In this document: piece by piece, positions 6,157 to 6,507 of the stretch
How the letters are laid out: each line of letters starts with the position of its first letter
Numbering within the stretch: position 1 is the stretch's first letter
DNA from: Amphritea sp.
Lineage (GTDB): Bacteria > Pseudomonadota > Gammaproteobacteria > Pseudomonadales > Balneatricaceae
Reading direction: 5' to 3'
Length of the DNA stretch: 6,507 bases
NCBI GenBank assembly: GCA_018067325.1
Contig: JAGPUU010000320.1
Location: 1 to 6,507, forward strand
Notes under the pieces: generated by a model
Databases searched by the model: none
Told to the model about the DNA's origin: nothing
The model's input: only the letters and a program-made list of their open reading frames with translations
Position numbers and translations under genes: made by a program

Positions 6157-6507
6157 ATGTTTGTGAAGTTATTCAAACCCCGTTGGCAACATAGTAAAGC
6201 CGCCGTACGTATTAAAGCAGTTCACCGGCTAAGTCCCGGCAAATCTGAGCACCTTGACGTTTTAACCCAACTTGCCCGCCAGGACCAGAGTGTGGAAGTA
6301 CGCATGGCCGCTGTCGAAAAGATTGCTGCACCCGACCTTCTTTCAGATATTCTGACCCATGATTCAGATCCTGACATTCGCCGCAGTGTCGCTCAACGAA
6401 TCTGTAATATCATTCTTAACCCTGGCTACACCTTAAGCCAGCAGTCAGAGTGCCTGACATACCTTCAAGACGAAAACATACTTGCTCATATAGCACTTAA
6501 TAGCTCC
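6157..6507 (+). CDS. HEAT-repeat protein, possibly DUF349 family (partial, N-terminus only)
   Basis: 117 codons are visible and the frame stays open to the right edge. The product begins MFVKLFKPRWQHSKAAVRIK. HEAT-like helical repeats follow at about residues 13-39, 43-66 and 71-88, with the recurring pattern Asp-x-x-[Val/Ile]-Arg (VEVRMAAVEKI at 46-56, DPDIRRSVAQRI at 71-82). No signal peptide or membrane segment is seen, so it is probably cytoplasmic and binds a partner. From memory, large DUF349 proteins of pseudomonads and relatives start with a short F-x-P-[KR]-W-Q segment and then such repeats; the DUF349 domains themselves would lie outside the window, so this is an inference. The ATG at 6157 has AGGA at 6145-6148, spacing eight. 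It follows ychJ on the same strand but is separated by 190 bases with two hairpins. Confidence 0.75.
   Translation, partial: MFVKLFKPRWQHSKAAVRIKAVHRLSPGKSEHLDVLTQLARQDQSVEVRMAAVEKIAAPDLLSDILTHDSDPDIRRSVAQRICNIILNPGYTLSQQSECLTYLQDENILAHIALNSS

Noticed and set aside
5901..6176. 91-residue minus-strand open frame across the ychJ downstream region
   Set aside because: It overlaps the ends of two plus-strand genes and spans the hairpins, which explain the open frame; no recognisable protein.

Overview
The window looks like chromosomal core DNA of a marine gammaproteobacterium with moderate GC, most likely in or near the Oceanospirillales (Neptuniibacter, Neptunomonas or Marinobacterium type). 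This rests on protein resemblance as I remember the families; I ran no search. I see no phage, transposon, integron, CRISPR array, tRNA or rRNA.

Layout, left to right. (1) Bases 1-203, minus strand: the N-terminal 67 codons of a small membrane protein resembling DUF6394, running off the left edge. (2) Bases 204-630: an AT-rich divergent intergenic region with short direct repeats and a small hairpin. (3) Bases 631-3489, plus strand: a complete exported M16 zinc metallopeptidase of the pitrilysin/insulysin type. Its probable terminator is a GAGA-tetraloop hairpin lying inside the end of the opposing gene. (4) Bases 3468-3965, minus strand: a small exported protein gene that appears split by one in-frame TAA. 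It follows, with a 4-base overlap, (5) bases 3962-5422, minus strand: exonuclease I (sbcB/xonA) with all catalytic acidic residues present. (6) Divergent from sbcB, bases 5541-5966, plus strand: a YchJ-family protein with an N-terminal SEC-C metal-binding motif. (7) Bases 5967-6156: an intergenic stretch with two inverted repeats, the first a probable terminator. (8) Bases 6157-6507, plus strand: the N-terminal 117 residues of a HEAT-repeat protein, possibly the DUF349 family, running off the right edge.

The genes do not form one pathway. sbcB and the small exported gene behind it form a two-gene minus-strand unit that converges on the protease gene, whose 3' end it overlaps by 22 bases. No new multi-gene system is visible. 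The points most worth checking are the interrupted small gene, the terminator embedded in coding sequence, and the hairpin after ychJ whose two mismatches become G-U pairs on the opposite strand.
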